From the NCBI GenBank assembly GCA_902363255.1, contig CABIZO010000004.1, positions 489,897 through 553,896 of the forward strand: a stretch of DNA of 64,000 nucleotides. The letters run 5' to 3'. The notes under the pieces were generated by a model, which was not told the DNA's origin, made no database searches, and saw nothing but the letters and a program-made list of their open reading frames with translations. The position numbers and the translations under genes were made by a program. The DNA is from Peptostreptococcaceae bacterium (lineage in GTDB: Bacteria > Bacillota > Clostridia > Peptostreptococcales > Peptostreptococcaceae). Of the stretch, positions 55,010-64,000 are shown in pieces; position 1 is the first letter of the stretch, and each line of letters begins with the position of its first letter.

Positions 55010-58000
55010 TTACTTTTCATCATCTTTATCTAATTTAGATACTGCTGATTCTTCAGCTACTTCAATTTCCTCAATCACTTTATCTTCTTGTACTTTTACT
55101 TCTTCTATTGCTTCAGCTTCTTGTACTTGTACTTCTACTTCTTCTATCGTTTCAACTGCTTTATCTGCTATTCTCAATATACCCCACATACCAGATTCAA
55201 TATCCCATTTCACTGTCCCTGATCTATATAAATAATCACCTGATACCATCGGATTTTCTGGTATTAGTTCTAAATTAAATACGTCACCTACATTCATAGT
55301 ACCTTGATTACCTATGATTCTTGTATATGGATCATTTGGTTGGGCTCTCCATTTATGTCCATGGAGTACAAATGAAGTATTTCTAGGTTTATCTGCTGGC
55401 ATTAAAAGTCTTATTATAATCTTTTCTCCTACAGTAGCTTCTAGTAATGGTGTTGATGGATCACCATGAGCTTTAGAACTAAATATATCTGCTATACCAA
55501 AATTAGGATTTTGTAATCTATTGAAGAACCTTTCAGATTTATAATTAAATCCTTTTTCACCTCTATCTTCAATGTCTGCTAACTCAATCGGTTCTCCTGC
55601 TACTTCTTCTCGATTAGTTTCTATTATATTACCTTCTACATCTAAAAGTCTTATTCCATTGTGCATAAATAGTACAAACTCTTTAAATTTTTCATTATGC
55701 TCTCCAGATACAGTTACTTGTTCTCTATATTCAGCTTTATATCCATGATTGTGACTACTAGATATTTCTGCTCCTTTGGACTCTATTATTATTGCTCCAA
55801 ATAATCCATGATATCTATGGTTTCTTATATCTGTCAAGGATGTTAATAAGCAAGTCCCATACTCTTTATCAGCATACCATAAATATGTTATACTATCTCC
55901 AGGTTTTACTGTTTGCTCTACATTGTTATACCCTACATTTACACCACTACTATTTACTGGATCAAATCGTAAGAATTGTGTACTTATTCCAACTCTCATA
56001 GATGGCGTAATTATTTTATCTACTGGTACACCTGGAAAATCAAAATATTTTATCGGTGTATTAGGATCAAAGCAGTTAGTTAATTTTACTTTTATATAAT
56101 CACCTTTGTTAGCTCTTAGTATTAAAGGAGTAGGCTCTATAATTCCATTAATTACATCATCTTTGTGTTCATATGGTACAAATATTAATCCATCTGGGTC
56201 ATTATCTTCAAATTTGTTATATATTAATTTCTTTTGTATAGCAGCAATATGAAATTCTTTTACTGTTTTATTTGTAATGTCTAGCTCTTCGTCTTTATAA
56301 AAATTACACTCGCAATCACTAAGAGGTAGTAATTTATCAGTTTTATTTTTATAGGCTCTTATTATTCCCCATGAACCTAGCCATAAATCATCTTGTCCTC
56401 CAAAATAGTAAATATAGTCACCCGCTTTGTAATCATCAGTTATTTTTAGACAAAATGCTTCTGATATACCAAGTGTCTGGCATTGAACTAATGGTGAGGC
56501 TTCATCTGTTATTTCTCTTCTCCACTTCATTCCTAGTATATTGAAGGCATGTTGCTCTTCCTGAGCTCCATCTAACAATCTTATTACAATTTCATCACCT
56601 GGGTATGTATCTAGTACTGGTGTACATGGATCACCATGAATATCAGACCTAAATACGTATGCTGGATCTGCTTTATCTCCTTTACCTTCTTTGGATTTTA
56701 TTCTTTCTCCTATTGGTTCAGATTTATAATTTATGCCCATTACCCCTGGGTCATCATGAGAACCTGGGAATGTAGGTGGATTTAATGCTTTTCCATCTCT
56801 ATCAAACAATAATGCAAAGTCATGAACAAATAATCCAAACTCTCTAAATTTTCTTCCACAAGGTGTTTTTATTGCAGCTTTTGTTCCATATTTTATTTCT
56901 TTGCCTGTTCTAGGATCATGATATGTTGACCCTTCAGGTTCTATTATAAGTGCTCCAAATAATCCATGTTGTTGATGTGAGTTTGGATTCATATGGTCGT
57001 GGAAAAAGCATGCATTTAGTTCTTCGTTTGCGTAATATCTTTCTACTAAAGTTTCACCATAAAAAACTGAAGCCATATTGTTGTATCCATTTGCTCCACC
57101 ATCTGACGTTATAACATCAAATTTAACTAAGTGTATATGGAAGCTTACGTTGTCAGTTAATGTATTTAGCTGAAACTCTGTTTTTGGCAATGTCTCTGGT
57201 AAAAAGTTTGTAGTTCTAACCTCTATACAATCACCTTTATTTGCTCTTATAACCAACGGTTCTACATCAATTAAACCTTTTTCAACTCCAGCTACATATT
57301 TCACAGCTAATTCTTCTCTATTTTCAAGTGTGACCTTAGTTTTTGTATAGTCTTCTACTTGTTCTTTCAGGACATAAAATCTTCCATATGGATCATTCCA
57401 ACCAAAGTCATTATATACAAGTTTTGCTTGTAAAACGAATATTTCAAATACAGCATCTGGTTCTTGTAATTTACATCCACAACTACAATGTTTATCTGGA
57501 CAAGGTTGAGTATATAAGGCTCCTCCAGATGGATTTTCTACAAAGTTACTTTTTTCTAAACATGTTGGACAAATTTTATTCGTTCCATTATCATTTATTA
57601 TACCTAAAGGTGGCTGACTTACTCTTTCTCCATATTCTCCATTTACGAAGTTATAAAACCCTGGATGACATAAATCTTTCATAGGTGGTTTTTTTCTATC
57701 AGGAAGAGGTTGTAAAGCTTTTACATAAGTTCCATCTGGATATAACGGTGGTATAATGTTTCCATCTTCATCAACTACATTTTTACCTGTTTCTAATCTA
57801 TCAAATACTCTCCATAAACACCACATTCCTTCATGGAAGTGTGGGTATAAGTGACAATGCCATATATGGTCTCCTATGGAACCAACAAGGCTTCCTGCAC
57901 CATGTAAAATATCTATATCATATGATTCTTGTGGACTTATTGATTGTGAGTCTATAATAGTTGAGTCAGGATCATTTCTATCTAGTTTCCATTGGTGTGT

Positions 58001-59008
58001 GTGAAGATGGAACACATGAGTTTCTTGGACACCACCATGTATAAGTCTAAACATTGATGGGTCTCCCACATAAGCTCTTGGTATAAAAGTTGATGGGTCT
58101 CCATAAGTCCATGAACTCATAGATACATCTTCTCCATCTACAAGAACATGTTCCATATGGTCTTCTGGATATTCAAATATATCAATGTGATTACATCTTT
58201 CCTTTGGATTTTTTGGATTACAACACTTAAAACCTCTGTCTTTTTCAGGTATAAAGTCTGCGCCTCTATTTGTCATTGGCTCTGATCTATAACTTATAGC
58301 AGTTACTGCCGTTGGCATTCCTGTATGATGATCTAATATTATATCATTAAATCTATTTCTCATTTCAAGTTCATCATGGAAATATACAGCATATTCCCTA
58401 AAACTAGGTTTAGATGGATTGTGTATATCTGCAAATATACCACTTCTAAGCTCTTTGCCATCTACAGGATCTGTCCAGGATGATCCTGCCGCCTCTACTA
58501 TAAGTGCTCCAAATAGACCGTGTATATTCGTTCCATCTTCACTACTTCTAGTATCTGCCAAGTCACTAAAATAGAAAATCCCTTCTCTATCTGCAATAAA
58601 TTCATAGGTTATCATTTGGCCTGGACCAACTGTAGAATCAGGATTCTTACCAACATTTGCTCCATCTGATATTATATTTTTGTATTGAATACCTTGCATA
58701 TGAAGTGATATTCTTCTATCTTCGTTGTGTTTGAAATGTATTACTATATAATCTCCAACATTTGCTCTTATTGTAAGTGGCTGGACTTCTTCAGTAGGTC
58801 TTGGAAGTGGCTTCTCATCTTTATCTTTATTATAAAAATTTTTAAAAGCTTTTTCTCTTACATAATTTTTATCTTCTTCTAATATATACATTATTCCATC
58901 TCGATCATGGTCTCCATAGAAGTCATATACAATCGGAATAGATAATACTGTCACATTGAATTCTCTAATTTTTAAATTTTTAGAACTCTTTTCTTTATTG
59001 TCCAACAT
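55010..59008 (-). CDS. Giant multicopper oxidase, three tandem modules
   Basis: A 1,332-residue protein made of three modules of two cupredoxin domains each. Each module has a HGLFGA(L/I)I segment, a FREY/FREF/FKEF strand and a GDPST/GDPCT strand. Complete copper motifs occur in only two places: HVFHLHTHQW (about residue 329) with HIWHCHLYPHFHEGMW (about 383) in module 1, then SFHIHLVKF (about 623) with FHDHMNPNSHQQHG (about 668) in module 2. The third module has lost its His ligands. No signal peptide is seen, and the C-terminus is an acidic Glu/Val repeat. It is reminiscent of MnxG-like manganese oxidases and of spore-surface laccases. The physiological role in an anaerobe is unclear. Confidence 0.85.
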   Translation of the reverse strand: MLDNKEKSSKNLKIREFNVTVLSIPIVYDFYGDHDRDGIMYILEEDKNYVREKAFKNFYNKDKDEKPLPRPTEEVQPLTIRANVGDYIVIHFKHNEDRRISLHMQGIQYKNIISDGANVGKNPDSTVGPGQMITYEFIADREGIFYFSDLADTRSSEDGTNIHGLFGALIVEAAGSSWTDPVDGKELRSGIFADIHNPSKPSFREYAVYFHDELEMRNRFNDIILDHHTGMPTAVTAISYRSEPMTNRGADFIPEKDRGFKCCNPKNPKERCNHIDIFEYPEDHMEHVLVDGEDVSMSSWTYGDPSTFIPRAYVGDPSMFRLIHGGVQETHVFHLHTHQWKLDRNDPDSTIIDSQSISPQESYDIDILHGAGSLVGSIGDHIWHCHLYPHFHEGMWCLWRVFDRLETGKNVVDEDGNIIPPLYPDGTYVKALQPLPDRKKPPMKDLCHPGFYNFVNGEYGERVSQPPLGIINDNGTNKICPTCLEKSNFVENPSGGALYTQPCPDKHCSCGCKLQEPDAVFEIFVLQAKLVYNDFGWNDPYGRFYVLKEQVEDYTKTKVTLENREELAVKYVAGVEKGLIDVEPLVIRANKGDCIEVRTTNFLPETLPKTEFQLNTLTDNVSFHIHLVKFDVITSDGGANGYNNMASVFYGETLVERYYANEELNACFFHDHMNPNSHQQHGLFGALIIEPEGSTYHDPRTGKEIKYGTKAAIKTPCGRKFREFGLFVHDFALLFDRDGKALNPPTFPGSHDDPGVMGINYKSEPIGERIKSKEGKGDKADPAYVFRSDIHGDPCTPVLDTYPGDEIVIRLLDGAQEEQHAFNILGMKWRREITDEASPLVQCQTLGISEAFCLKITDDYKAGDYIYYFGGQDDLWLGSWGIIRAYKNKTDKLLPLSDCECNFYKDEELDITNKTVKEFHIAAIQKKLIYNKFEDNDPDGLIFVPYEHKDDVINGIIEPTPLILRANKGDYIKVKLTNCFDPNTPIKYFDFPGVPVDKIITPSMRVGISTQFLRFDPVNSSGVNVGYNNVEQTVKPGDSITYLWYADKEYGTCLLTSLTDIRNHRYHGLFGAIIIESKGAEISSSHNHGYKAEYREQVTVSGEHNEKFKEFVLFMHNGIRLLDVEGNIIETNREEVAGEPIELADIEDRGEKGFNYKSERFFNRLQNPNFGIADIFSSKAHGDPSTPLLEATVGEKIIIRLLMPADKPRNTSFVLHGHKWRAQPNDPYTRIIGNQGTMNVGDVFNLELIPENPMVSGDYLYRSGTVKWDIESGMWGILRIADKAVETIEEVEVQVQEAEAIEEVKVQEDKVIEEIEVAEESAVSKLDKDDEK

Positions 59009-59177
59009 AATTTCTCCTTTCTATTGGTTTCTATACATAATACGAAATATTACGCTATATTGTTACAAATTATCTTTAATTCTCGACTTTTTATCTTTAT
59101 TTCACTATAAAACTTATCGAGATATAGTATATATAAGTAAATTTTAGCTATACTTGTTGTAATATAAATATATGAAA

Positions 59178-59290
59178 AGTTTGCTTTGCTCATCCGAACA
59201 ATTATTAAAAAATGTAAAATTAATTTCAATGAGATAAAAGTACTTAATAGAAATGAAGGTTAGGTTGTTTTCAAATTAGAAAATTTATAT
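59178..59290 (+). pseudogene. DUF421 gene fragment
   Basis: The DNA resembles bases 47810 to 47917 of the intact DUF421 gene (TTTCAATGAG, then CAAATT with similar spacing). In frame it reads TIIKKCKINFNEIKVLNRNE, then a stop, then VVFKLENL. Only the C-terminal portion remains, followed by a terminator. Confidence 0.6.
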
Positions 59291-59302
59291 ATTATAAATA
59301 AC

Positions 59303-59336
59303 AAAAAAACGTATCACTTACTTGTGATACGTTTCT
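59303..59336. terminator. Terminator
   Basis: The perfect 11-base stem AAACGTATCAC / GTGATACGTTT has loop TTACTT. It follows the DUF421 fragment on the plus strand and lies about 100 bases beyond the immunity-protein gene on the minus strand. Confidence 0.8.
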
Positions 59337-59437
59337 ACATTATATTATCCTATTATTTCTTCTGCTTGTTTTTTATAAACAAATAGTTATATAAAGTTTC
59401 TTCTGTTATATTCAGATAAAGGATCATCTATTATAAT

Positions 59438-59965
59438 TTAGCAATTCCAATTTATTTTAACTGGTTTAGGCTCATCAATTATGGCAACTTCACGTAAAGA
59501 ATCCTCCATCTTCTTACACTCTTTTGCTGCAATTTCATCATAAACCTCATCCGTCTCATTTACACCAATAGTTGAATATGCTACGGCTGCCGAACCATAA
59601 AATACAAGCCCCAAAGAACTAGTTACAGTATTGATTGTTCCTGTTGTTGCTCCAATTGCTCTAGCCGCAGCTTGTGCAGCGTGATTTCCCTCTGCTTCTC
59701 TTGCAGCTATTTGGGCTTCCTTAATAATTTTCTTTGCCTCTGCTAATTTCATATTTCCTTCTAACCATTCATTACATGCATTCAAGGCATTTTTTAAACG
59801 AGAATCTTCAGGATAATCTTTTTCATAAATAGGTAAAATATGCTTCATTGCATATTCATTACACCACTTTACAATTGTAGCTTTGCTTTGTGTTTCTATT
59901 ACTCTCATAAGAGAAACAATATATGGTGAATCCGCTTTGCCCAGCATTTTTCTTAATTTAGCCAT
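59438..59965 (-). CDS. Imm-5-like immunity protein, orphan
   Basis: A 175-residue protein matching the Imm-5-like immunity family (MLGKADSPYIVSLMRVIETQ near the N-terminus; AAREAEGNHAAQAAARAIGA in the middle; LGLVFYGSAAVAYSTIGV near the end). Such proteins protect cells from toxins of polymorphic toxin systems. No toxin gene is next to it. It stands alone between the multicopper oxidase and an ABC transporter. Confidence 0.75.
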   Translation of the reverse strand: MAKLRKMLGKADSPYIVSLMRVIETQSKATIVKWCNEYAMKHILPIYEKDYPEDSRLKNALNACNEWLEGNMKLAEAKKIIKEAQIAAREAEGNHAAQAAARAIGATTGTINTVTSSLGLVFYGSAAVAYSTIGVNETDEVYDEIAAKECKKMEDSLREVAIIDEPKPVKINWNC

Positions 59966-60151
59966 AATAACTCCTTTTCTTAAGTATATTTTTTAATTTT
60001 TATCATATTATAAGATTTATTTGTCTAAACAACCCTATCAATATGAGTATACACTACAATTATACTTTAATATGAATGAGTTCAAAACTATTTTAAATAA
60101 CTAATACTTTCCCATTTTAACATATACACTATATGATCTAGATACAAAAAC

Positions 60152-60937
60152 TTAAAGTGGTAAGTCCTTTTTCTGGAACCATATAACGCCTATTGTATAA
60201 AGGGCTATAGAAATTAAAGACATTATTATAAATTCTTCCATATATCCACTTCCGTCTAAAATTTTTTGAGTATCAAAAAGTGTATTCAATGTAACATATT
60301 TTAAGAAATCTAAATCCTCTGATAACTTAATAAATAAACTGATTACAAAAAAGTATAGGGGTATCCCTGCTCCAAAGACCAATGAATGCTTTAAAGTATT
60401 AAAAATACAAGATGAACAAAAACATATACTACTAATTACTAAATGGTACAGAAAAGCACCTAAATTCATCATCAAAAAAGTATCAGTATCTAAAGCATCT
60501 GGCTGAAATGCATTTGCTGATATGATTCCAACTATTGACGCAACTCCCCACATAACAACAAGAGATAAAACAAAGTAAACAGCACTTGATATGGTTATCT
60601 GTAATCTTGTTACAGGTGTTGATAGGAAACCAGCTATACTTCCCTTATCAACCTTTTCTGCTATCATTCGATTTCCTACCATGATAGAATATACCATAGG
60701 AAAAATAATTGCCATAAGTGCATAAAATGAATTTGACATAAAACCTATCAATGTACCATTCCCTGTAAGAATGTGAGAAGCAATAGTATCTGATGTCGTA
60801 GATTGTAAATTATTTACAGTTTCCGGGGTAAATACATTGGTCATAACAATAAGGAATACACATAATACTAACGTAAATGCGCATAAAAACTTAAAATTTG
60901 ATTTTGCTATCTGTTTAAAATATGGAAAACTAATCAT
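60152..60937 (-). CDS. ABC-2 type permease
   Basis: A 261-residue membrane protein with six helices (LCAFTLVLCVFLIVMTNVF, then MVYSIMVGNRMIAEKV with the ABC-2 coupling region GSIAGFLSTPVTRLQI). The start at 60937 has GGAGG eight bases upstream and overlaps the end of the ATPase gene. It forms an exporter with that ATPase. Confidence 0.87.
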   Translation of the reverse strand: MISFPYFKQIAKSNFKFLCAFTLVLCVFLIVMTNVFTPETVNNLQSTTSDTIASHILTGNGTLIGFMSNSFYALMAIIFPMVYSIMVGNRMIAEKVDKGSIAGFLSTPVTRLQITISSAVYFVLSLVVMWGVASIVGIISANAFQPDALDTDTFLMMNLGAFLYHLVISSICFCSSCIFNTLKHSLVFGAGIPLYFFVISLFIKLSEDLDFLKYVTLNTLFDTQKILDGSGYMEEFIIMSLISIALYTIGVIWFQKKDLPL

Positions 60938-61835
60938 TTTCATTACCTCCGTAAAACTGCATAAAATATTCTTCAAGAGTATGCTTTTCTTCTTTTAAGA
61001 AATTAATCTTACATTTTGACAATACAGATATCAAGTTGTTTATTTCTGAATCATTTATTGATAATATGACTTGATTTTGATCTTCTCTGTACTCAGCATT
61101 AGGATAAACTTGCTTCATTTGTTTCAAGTTTGAAATATCAGCAAATTCAATCTTATAAGTTTTAAACTGTGAATGTCGTAATTCATCAATTGTAACTTCT
61201 TTAATGAGTCTTCCATTTCGTATCATACCTATTCTATCGCAGGTCTTTTCCACTTCTTCAAAGATATGCGAAGATAAAATGATTGTCTTACCTTTCTTTT
61301 TTTCCTGCTCCACCAATTCAATAAATCGATTTTGCATAAGTGGATCTAATCCACTTGTCGGTTCGTCTAGCAGTAAAATATCCGGATTATGCATAAATGC
61401 TAATACAATACCTATTTTTTGCTTCATACCTTTAGACATTCGCTTTATGCTTGTATTAGGGTTAATCTCGAATAAATTCAGAAGTTTTTGTGCATAAGTA
61501 AAGTCTTTCATCTTTCGCATTTTTGCAATTAATTTAAGATAAGCTGTTCCCGTCATATCATCAGGAAAAGAAATTTCGCCAGGAAGATACCCTAGTTTTT
61601 CTTGGATTTTCTTTTGTTCTTTCCAACATTCCAATCCCTTTATACAAACTCTTCCAGATTGAGGTTTACTAAAGCCCGTTAAATGGCGCATAGTAGTAGA
61701 TTTTCCAGCTCCATTTGGGCCTAAATAGCCATATACTTCTCCTTGTTTTATAGTTAATGTAATATCGAAGACACCTTTTCCATGTCCATAATCTTTTGTA
61801 AGATGCTGAATATCAATCATATCCAAAACAAACAC
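60930..61835 (-). CDS. ABC transporter ATPase
   Basis: A 301-residue ATPase with Walker A GPNGAGKST, signature MSKGMKQKIGI, Walker B ILLLDEPTSGLD and H-loop SSHIFEE. A C-terminal extension of about 80 residues is typical of drug/peptide exporters of the CcmA/BcrA type. The start is uncertain: GTG at 61835, TTG at 61826 or ATG at 61820; AAGGAG fits the TTG best. A TetR gene is divergent. Confidence 0.92.
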   Translation of the reverse strand: MFVLDMIDIQHLTKDYGHGKGVFDITLTIKQGEVYGYLGPNGAGKSTTMRHLTGFSKPQSGRVCIKGLECWKEQKKIQEKLGYLPGEISFPDDMTGTAYLKLIAKMRKMKDFTYAQKLLNLFEINPNTSIKRMSKGMKQKIGIVLAFMHNPDILLLDEPTSGLDPLMQNRFIELVEQEKKKGKTIILSSHIFEEVEKTCDRIGMIRNGRLIKEVTIDELRHSQFKTYKIEFADISNLKQMKQVYPNAEYREDQNQVILSINDSEINNLISVLSKCKINFLKEEKHTLEEYFMQFYGGNEND

Positions 61836-61962
61836 ACTCCTTTAAATCATTTATAATCAAAGTATAATTACTTTTCAAAACTGTTTCAATCAACAATCAA
61901 ATGCAATTTGTCGGGTTTTGTGATATAATTTTGAGCATGTATACTTTGAATAGGGTGTTAGA

Positions 61963-62516
61963 ATGGAAAAGCGTAGTGCAAAGGCAGAATTTATTACTGC
62001 ATTTTGGAAACTATACGAAAAAAAACAACTAGAAAAAATTTCAATTCGTGAGATTTGCCAATTAGCAGGATATAATAGGACAACTTTTTATGCGTATTAT
62101 GATAATATATATGACTTGCTAAATAAAGCAGTTGACCATATTTTTATACCTATCAAAGAAAATCTATTAGCCAATCAAGATATTAGTATATTGTTTCAGG
62201 AGAATTTGATTGAAAAGCTTTTTTGACTTATTTCACCCAAAATAATAAATATATTGAACTTTTATTTAAGATACAGCACTTTTACTTGCTAAGCGAAAAA
62301 ATGAAAGCAGAACTATTATCCATAATAAAAAGTAAGTTAAAAGACTCAACAGTAGATTTTCAAACAATAGAGATTATATTAGAATATCAGCTTTCAGCAG
62401 TACTTGGAGTTTTAAAATATTGGCTTTGGGCTAATAAATCAATAATCGAAAAAGAATTGATTAATAAGATTTATACAATTTCAACTAACGGAGTAATAAC
62501 AATGATATGTAATTAA
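61963..62516 (+). pseudogene. TetR regulator with one frameshift
   Basis: The first frame (61963 to 62226) has a TetR HTH (KISIREICQLAGYNRTTFYAY). The second frame (62223 to 62516) supplies the C-terminal ligand domain (YIELLFKIQHFYLLSEKMKAE and so on). Adding one T to the T6 run at 62219 to 62224 restores an uninterrupted protein of about 184 residues. It is divergent from the ABC transporter, which it should control. Confidence 0.82.
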
Positions 62517-62631
62517 GTGAACATTAATAGATAAATATAGTTTTACTTTTTGATCTTCCCTACACTTATTCATATCACAATTATAGAAAGATTCTTCATA
62601 ACTTCAAAATTAACACAATTTCCTTGTATGT

Positions 62632-62663
62632 AAAAAAGCTAAGTGCATAGCACCTAGCTTTTC
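62632..62663 (-). terminator. Terminator of the acylase gene
   Basis: AAAAAGCTA-AGTGC / GCAC-TAGCTTTT forms an imperfect hairpin just after the acylase gene. Confidence 0.75.
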
Positions 62664-62665
62664 AA

Positions 62666-63655
62666 CTATAAATTCTCAAATGATACAGGGAGGCGTACTA
62701 AACTTCCAAGAAAGATTAACTCTGTACTGTCCGTATAATAGTCCCAAAGACTTGCCCTTATAATTTGATCATTCTCATGGGTTTTAAAATAGTATTCACA
62801 GGTATTAGTATTCATAAGAGCTGCATATTTCGTATATTCATAGGCTCCTCTCTCAGTTCTCACAATCCCCTTTGGAATAAAAACACTATTCATAATGTTA
62901 AAAAAAGTCATAATTGCTTCCGATTGGTTTTGGGGAACTTTCACATGAGTTTTTAGAAATGATGCTCGAACAAAACGCTCTGGAGAAGTAAATCCTCCTG
63001 GAAGAGGTGTGCTTCCTCCCCCATGACCAAAACTTGTTAGAGGTAGATTGCCCCAATAAACCTCCTTTGGTTGATCAACTGATACACCCATATAATTTCT
63101 TAGATTGGTTATCTGCCAGCAAAAATCAGGACTATTTGTCAAAACGCCAATGGGATTTTTAAATATCTTAAGGCCCATTCTTGTTTGTTCAATAACAACA
63201 CTTTTACCACTTCTATCCGTAGCAATCCAGTGTAGAGGATCTGATGGTTGATTGGCATCACCTGATTGGCTTACTATAACTACGTTTTTTAATAACTCTT
63301 TTAAATCATCTACACAGCTACAACTGCCTAAAATATAATGTAGAAAATCTGCCGAACCAATTGGCTTTTTATCCTGTATAGGTAAATCATAATAACCATA
63401 GTCTTTAAAATATAAAGCTACAGCAGCAAAGCCTTTTTCATTTACTCCATCATAAACACCTATCATGTCATCAACTATTTGACCAACACAGATAAAGCTA
63501 TATCGGTCAGTACACTTTGTCATTGTCGCAGCCATATACCATTCGTAATTTTTGGGTACTATATAAATTCCTGGTTCAAGTGGCTGAGAAAAATCCAAAG
63601 TTCTTCCAAAGAAGTTCTCCCCTTCCATGGATCGTAACGTAATAGTCGTACACAT
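62666..63655 (-). CDS. Choloylglycine hydrolase/penicillin V acylase family
   Basis: A 329-residue Ntn hydrolase. Cys2 is the nucleophile after removal of Met1, with Arg18 and Asp21 (FGRTLDF) and further conserved stretches GVNEKGFAAVALY, GVLTNSPDFCWQ (Asn) and SPERFVRASFL (Arg). The enzyme cleaves linear amides such as conjugated bile salts, penicillin V or acyl homoserine lactones; the substrate cannot be decided from sequence. It lacks a signal peptide, so it acts in the cytoplasm. Confidence 0.88.
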   Translation of the reverse strand: MCTTITLRSMEGENFFGRTLDFSQPLEPGIYIVPKNYEWYMAATMTKCTDRYSFICVGQIVDDMIGVYDGVNEKGFAAVALYFKDYGYYDLPIQDKKPIGSADFLHYILGSCSCVDDLKELLKNVVIVSQSGDANQPSDPLHWIATDRSGKSVVIEQTRMGLKIFKNPIGVLTNSPDFCWQITNLRNYMGVSVDQPKEVYWGNLPLTSFGHGGGSTPLPGGFTSPERFVRASFLKTHVKVPQNQSEAIMTFFNIMNSVFIPKGIVRTERGAYEYTKYAALMNTNTCEYYFKTHENDQIIRASLWDYYTDSTELIFLGSLVRLPVSFENL

Positions 63656-63751
63656 ATCATAAAGCCTCCCATACTATAAATTTAATGATTATAATATATG
63701 TTTTGAAAGCAAATAAAATGTGTATGTATTTTTTACCTAATTATTTGCAAA

Positions 63752-63823
63752 ATCCCAATTAAAAATTTAGAAGATAAAAAGGAAATGGTATTAATTAAAG
63801 ATATTTCGAATCAAAGTAAATAA
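63752..63823 (+). other. Possible 3' gene fragment before the IS element
   Basis: An in-frame stretch IPIKNLEDKKEMVLIKDISN ends QSK and a stop. It has no start or ribosome binding site. It could be the tail of a gene broken by the insertion downstream. Support is weak. Confidence 0.3.
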
Positions 63824-63861
63824 AAAATAACTAGACATGCTGGTATGATATGCTCCCTTTA

Positions 63862-64000
63862 TGGTAGACAGTTAAAATAATAAAACTGTTATCATGAAAG
63901 GAGCATTTTTATGTCTAGAAAATATAAAGTACCTTTTGAAATAAAACTTAAATACGTACAAGAGTACCTAAATGGCAAAAAGATAGCAAGTGACATATGT
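63862..64000 (+). mobile_element. IS3-type insertion sequence, left end
   Basis: The left end begins at about TGGTAGACAGTTAAAATAAT (63862), a terminal repeat of the IS3-type pattern, and the orfA start follows at 63911. The element continues beyond the window. Confidence 0.6.
63911..64000 (+). CDS. IS3-family transposase OrfA, partial
   Basis: The first 30 codons are MSRKYKVPFEIKLKYVQEYL, then NGKKIASDIC. This matches the helix-turn-helix start of IS3-group OrfA proteins. AAAGGAG lies seven bases before the ATG. The gene is cut by the window end. Confidence 0.75.
   Translation, partial: MSRKYKVPFEIKLKYVQEYLNGKKIASDIC

Noticed and set aside
57343..57684. 113-residue plus-strand frame inside the multicopper oxidase gene
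   Set aside because: It is antisense to a well-supported gene and has no start signals.
1..64000. tRNA, rRNA genes and CRISPR arrays
   Set aside because: No cloverleaf ends with TTCGA-type loops, no rRNA-like stretches and no regularly spaced repeats with spacers were seen.

Overview
The window is low-GC DNA with many A/T-rich intergenic stretches and strong GGAGG-type ribosome binding sites. A reverse rubrerythrin, a T-box leader, an ornithine-racemase-like gene, ferredoxin-linked flavoproteins and probable spore-related proteins point to an anaerobic clostridial Firmicute, probably of the Peptostreptococcaceae type. I cannot name the species from sequence alone.

Bases 1 to about 13,400 are the early/immunity/integration half of a Siphoviridae-like prophage; its structural genes must lie left of the window. 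A leftward operon (6366 to 54) encodes a Cro-like regulator, a BRO-type antirepressor, small proteins, a replication initiator, DnaB helicase, a Spo0E-like peptide, SSB, an ArpU/RinA-type late regulator and a small tyrosine recombinase. The rightward lysogeny operon is an ImmR/ImmA-type repressor and metallopeptidase pair. Repeated AGAAC-N5-GTTCT operators lie between and beside the two operons, one of them inside the leftward promoter. Between immunity and the integrase are cargo genes: a lipoprotein, a HEPN-like protein, and a GHKL-ATPase/nuclease-like protein convergent with it. This is a plausible undescribed phage-borne defence pair. A large serine integrase marks the right end, and the prophage truncates a host FAD-dependent oxidoreductase.

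From 13.4 to 31 kb the chromosome carries an iron-sulfur flavoprotein, reverse rubrerythrin, a VanW-family wall protein, a DUF362 protein, and a heterodimeric ABC exporter with a divergent two-component system. A frameshifted hybrid sensor kinase follows. Two paralogous membrane pseudokinases with low-complexity tails flank that signalling block.

From 31 to 46 kb lie a decayed hybrid-cluster-protein gene beside a ferredoxin, a DUF5714 and radical-SAM gene pair, a tandem T-box leader driving an ornithine-racemase/YjiH-transporter operon, a CPBP protease, an aldehyde dehydrogenase, an aldo/keto reductase with a divergent LysR regulator, a glutathione peroxidase remnant, a cyclase-family hydrolase and an EAL protein.

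From 46 to 64 kb lie a DUF421 membrane protein, a POT peptide transporter, a DUF3169 and HTH pair with operator palindromes, a frameshifted MATE exporter, a nitroreductase remnant, a 1,332-residue multicopper oxidase, an orphan immunity protein, an ABC-2 transporter with a frameshifted TetR regulator, a penicillin-acylase-like hydrolase and the start of an IS3-type element. Gene remnants are frequent. Three otherwise intact genes are each broken by one missing base in a 6-nt homopolymer, which may be phase variation, recent decay or sequencing error.
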